In this document: positions 62,289-64,000 of the stretch, piece by piece
Layout of the letters: each line of letters starts with the position of its first letter
Position numbering within the stretch: the stretch's first letter is position 1
The notes under the pieces: model-generated
Told to the model about the DNA's origin: nothing
Databases searched by the model: none
Seen by the model: only the letters and a program-made list of their open reading frames with translations
Translations under genes and position numbers: made by a program
DNA from: 70-18 sp041691815
GTDB lineage: Bacteria > Pseudomonadota > Alphaproteobacteria > Acetobacterales > Acetobacteraceae
NCBI GenBank assembly: GCA_041691815.1
Contig: JBEPTZ010000004.1
Span: forward strand, 1-64,000
DNA length: 64,000 nucleotides
Reading direction: 5' to 3'

Positions 62289-62693
62289 CTATGCCTTGCC
62301 GTCCCCCGGCCGGGCGCCGGGGAACCATTCCACGTGGGCGTCGCCGGTGCGGCCGGAGTAGACCAACCGCCTGCCGAGCATCGACGCCACATAGCCGACG
62401 CAGCCCGCCGCCATCGCCTGGGCGCAGAACGCCGGATAGGCCAATGTTCCGGCCTGCGCGCCGCGCACCGCGGCTGCGATGCCGTCCGCCGAAAACCTCG
62501 GCGCCACCACGCCGTGATGGCTCGCCACCGCCTCCACCGTGCCATCCGCCAGATAGTAGCGCGTATCGCCAAGCTGGAAATCCACCTGATAGCGCTCCAC
62601 CCCGGCCGCCGCCAGCCGCGTCACCACCTCGCCGAACCCCATCCGCCCGGCCGCCGACGCCGCCGCAACCTCACGTATCACTTCCCGACTCAT
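62289..62693 (-). CDS. DUF1398/YbcV-like protein
   Basis: A 134-residue soluble protein, ATG at 62693 ([16 protein letters not shown]). The run [29 protein letters not shown] and the ending [12 protein letters not shown] match the DUF1398 family (E. coli YbcV relatives), which lacks known function. It probably forms one transcript with the cupin gene. Confidence 0.75.
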   Translation of the reverse strand: MSREVIREVAAASAAGRMGFGEVVTRLAAAGVERYQVDFQLGDTRYYLADGTVEAVASHHGVVAPRFSADGIAAAVRGAQAGTLAYPAFCAQAMAAGCVGYVASMLGRRLVYSGRTGDAHVEWFPGARPGDGKA

Positions 62694-62713
62694 CACCCGC
62701 CCCCAAACGGATA

Positions 62714-62741
62714 CGGGCGGGAAGCACCCGCTCCCCGCCCG
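62714..62741. other. GC-rich hairpin upstream of the DUF1398 gene
   Basis: CGGGCGGG (62714-62721) and CCCGCCCG (62734-62741) form an 8-pair stem with a 12-base loop. It sits beside the truncated family A element, between the DUF1398 start and the aldehyde dehydrogenase stop; on the minus strand it lies after the dehydrogenase gene. It could aid termination, but no T-run follows it on that strand. Confidence 0.45.
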
Positions 62742-62752
62742 CATAACCTTCA

Positions 62753-62794
62753 GGATGAAAAGTTTTTTTGCTTCTTTTTGTTCACAAAAAGAAG
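62753..62794. repeat. Half copy of the AT-rich structured element (family A copy 6)
   Basis: Only the right half is present: GGATGAAAAGTTTTTTTG followed by the hairpin CTTCTTTTTGT/ACAAAAAGAAG ending at 62794. The left arm and its end hairpin are missing. Ends 10 bases before the aldehyde dehydrogenase stop complement at 62805. Confidence 0.8.
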
Positions 62795-62804
62795 ACCTTC
62801 CTTC

Positions 62805-64000
62805 CTACATGTTCGCCTGTGTCACGAACTTGGTATTGAGGTAAGCCTCAATCGCCTCCAGCCCGCCCTCGGACCCGTAGCCGGAATCCTTGATGCCGCC
62901 GAACGGCACCTCAGGCAGCGCCAGTCCATGATGGTTGATCGCGATCATGCCGGATTCCACCTTGGCGGCGATCGCGTTGGCGGTCTTCACCGAGCTGGTA
63001 TAGGCGTACGAGGCCAGCCCGTATGGCAGCCGGTTGGCTTCCTCCACCACGTCGTCGAAGCTCTTGAACGGCACCATCACCGCCAGCGGGCCGAACGGCT
63101 CCTCGTTCATCACCTTCATCTCGCGGGTGACGTTGGAGAGCACGGTCGGCTCGAAGAAGTTGCCCTTGTTGCCGATCCGCTTGCCGCCGGTCTTCACTTC
63201 GGCGCCCTTCTGCACGGCGTCGGCGATGAAGCCTTCCATGGCGGTGATGCGGCGCGGGTTGGCCATCGGCCCCATCACCGTGCCGGCCTCCAGCCCGTCG
63301 CCCACCTTGACCGCCTCGGCCAGCTTGACGAAGCGGCCGACGAAGTCGTTGAACACGCCTTCCTGCACCAGGAAGCGGGTCGGCGACACGCAGACCTGCC
63401 CGGCGTTGCGGAACTTGGCGCCGGCCAGCAGCTTGCTGGCCACTTCCAGGTCGGCGTCGTCGAACACGATGGCCGGGGCGTGGCCGCCCAACTCCATGGT
63501 CACCCGCTTCATGTGCAGCCCGGCCAGCCCGGCCAACTGCTTGCCCACCGCGGTGGAGCCGGTGAAGCTCACCTTCTTGATCACCGGATGCGGGATCAGA
63601 TACTCGGAAATCTCCGAAGGAATGCCGAACACCAGGTTGATCACCCCGGCCGGCACGCCGGCGTCGGCATAGGCGCGCACCAGTTCGGCGCAGGAGGCCG
63701 GGGTCTCTTCCGGACCTTTCAGGATCACCGAGCAGCCGGCCGCAAGCGCCGCGGAGATTTTGCGCACCGCCTGGTTGATCGGGAAGTTCCACGGCGTGAA
63801 CGCCGCCACCGGCCCGACCGGCTCCTTGATCACCAGCTGATACACGCCCTCGGCGCGGGCCGGGATGACGCGGCCATAGGCGCGCTTGGCCTCCTCGGAG
63901 AACCAGTCGATCACATCGGCGCCGGCCATGATTTCGCCCTTGGCCTCGGCCAGCGGCTTGCCCTGCTCCTGGGTCATCAACTGGGCGATATCGCCGGCGC
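62805..64000 (-). CDS. NAD(P)-dependent aldehyde dehydrogenase, succinate-semialdehyde type (5' truncated)
   Basis: A 398-residue C-terminal fragment; the frame is open to the window's right edge ([22 protein letters not shown]), so the start lies outside. NAD site [14 protein letters not shown] and [12 protein letters not shown], catalytic Glu in [12 protein letters not shown], catalytic Cys in [13 protein letters not shown], then [13 protein letters not shown]. Closest in pattern to GabD-type succinate-semialdehyde dehydrogenases, but other aldehydes are possible. The missing N-terminal part should be about 80-90 residues. Confidence 0.94.
   Translation of the reverse strand, partial: AGDIAQLMTQEQGKPLAEAKGEIMAGADVIDWFSEEAKRAYGRVIPARAEGVYQLVIKEPVGPVAAFTPWNFPINQAVRKISAALAAGCSVILKGPEETPASCAELVRAYADAGVPAGVINLVFGIPSEISEYLIPHPVIKKVSFTGSTAVGKQLAGLAGLHMKRVTMELGGHAPAIVFDDADLEVASKLLAGAKFRNAGQVCVSPTRFLVQEGVFNDFVGRFVKLAEAVKVGDGLEAGTVMGPMANPRRITAMEGFIADAVQKGAEVKTGGKRIGNKGNFFEPTVLSNVTREMKVMNEEPFGPLAVMVPFKSFDDVVEEANRLPYGLASYAYTSSVKTANAIAAKVESGMIAINHHGLALPEVPFGGIKDSGYGSEGGLEAIEAYLNTKFVTQANM

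Overview
The window is a GC-rich, densely coded chromosomal segment of an alphaproteobacterium. The most likely placement is Rhodospirillales, probably Acetobacteraceae. I infer this from the very high GC coding sequence, a single-gene AroK-AroB fusion, the neighbourhoods accA / xerD / small membrane protein / aroKB and dnaB-alr-mlaE-mlaF-radA-cvpA-purF-SDR, and AT-rich palindromic repeats placed behind stop codons. No rRNA, tRNA, CRISPR array, prophage or complete insertion sequence was found. The first bases look like a contig edge, and the right edge cuts an aldehyde dehydrogenase gene.

Layout. 0-4.8 kb: a peptide-type ABC importer (truncated dual ATPase, Tat-exported binding protein, two permeases). 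5-12.3 kb, minus strand: 2-hydroxyacid dehydrogenase, Bcr/CflA-type exporter and heterotetrameric sarcosine oxidase soxBDAG. 12.4-14.4 kb: a NagB-like sugar-phosphate protein overlapping a cytochrome b561-dihaem cytochrome c fusion. 14.7-20.8 kb: a second, complete five-gene peptide-type ABC importer with a 679-residue binding protein. 20.9-26.2 kb: YegS-like lipid kinase, two tandem paralogous GT4 glycosyltransferases and an ABC exporter. 26.2-31 kb: SnoaL-like and MAPEG proteins, accA, xerD, a 48-residue membrane protein and aroKB. 31-37 kb: a WecA/MraY-type transferase, UMF1 MFS protein, sulfotransferase-like protein, secreted trypsin-like protease and a nucleotide-sugar epimerase. 37-48 kb: mixed metabolism (class I amidotransferase, LolA, MFS, class II aldolase, YggS, Asp/Glu-racemase fold, orphan molybdopterin subunit, DUF6880, SDR, orphan oligopeptide ATPase). 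48.1-50.2 kb: copper delivery to cytochrome oxidase (CtaG-type, PCuAC, SCO). 50.4-60.8 kb: FAD-linked oxidase, then the dnaB-alr-mlaE-mlaF-radA-cvpA-purF-SDR block. 60.9-64 kb: cbtBA, a cupin, a DUF1398 protein and an aldehyde dehydrogenase.

How they work together: the two peptide-type importers flank amine/sugar catabolism (sarcosine oxidase, NagB-like protein, hydroxyacid dehydrogenase), which suggests scavenging of N-methylated or peptide-like compounds. The SCO/PCuAC/CtaG operon and the b561-cytochrome c fusion indicate aerobic respiration. The lipid kinase, glycosyltransferases, ABC exporter, MlaEF and LolA form a scattered envelope toolkit.

The most unusual content is non-coding. (1) A family of structured AT-rich elements has five full copies (four of exactly 122 bp) and one half copy, all beside stop codons and one inside the mla operon. 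Their hairpin arms show compensatory changes. (2) A second palindromic family carries CACAGAGACACAGAG / CTACGTCTCTTTGTGA arms. (3) Short 15-18 bp tandem duplications span stop or start codons, concentrated at 32-37 kb. Several enzymes carry substitutions at residues normally catalytic: GxAG Glu to Gln in the molybdoenzyme, YxxxK Lys to Leu in one SDR, an apparent Cys to His in the racemase fold, and NDGH to VTGH in the NagB-like protein.
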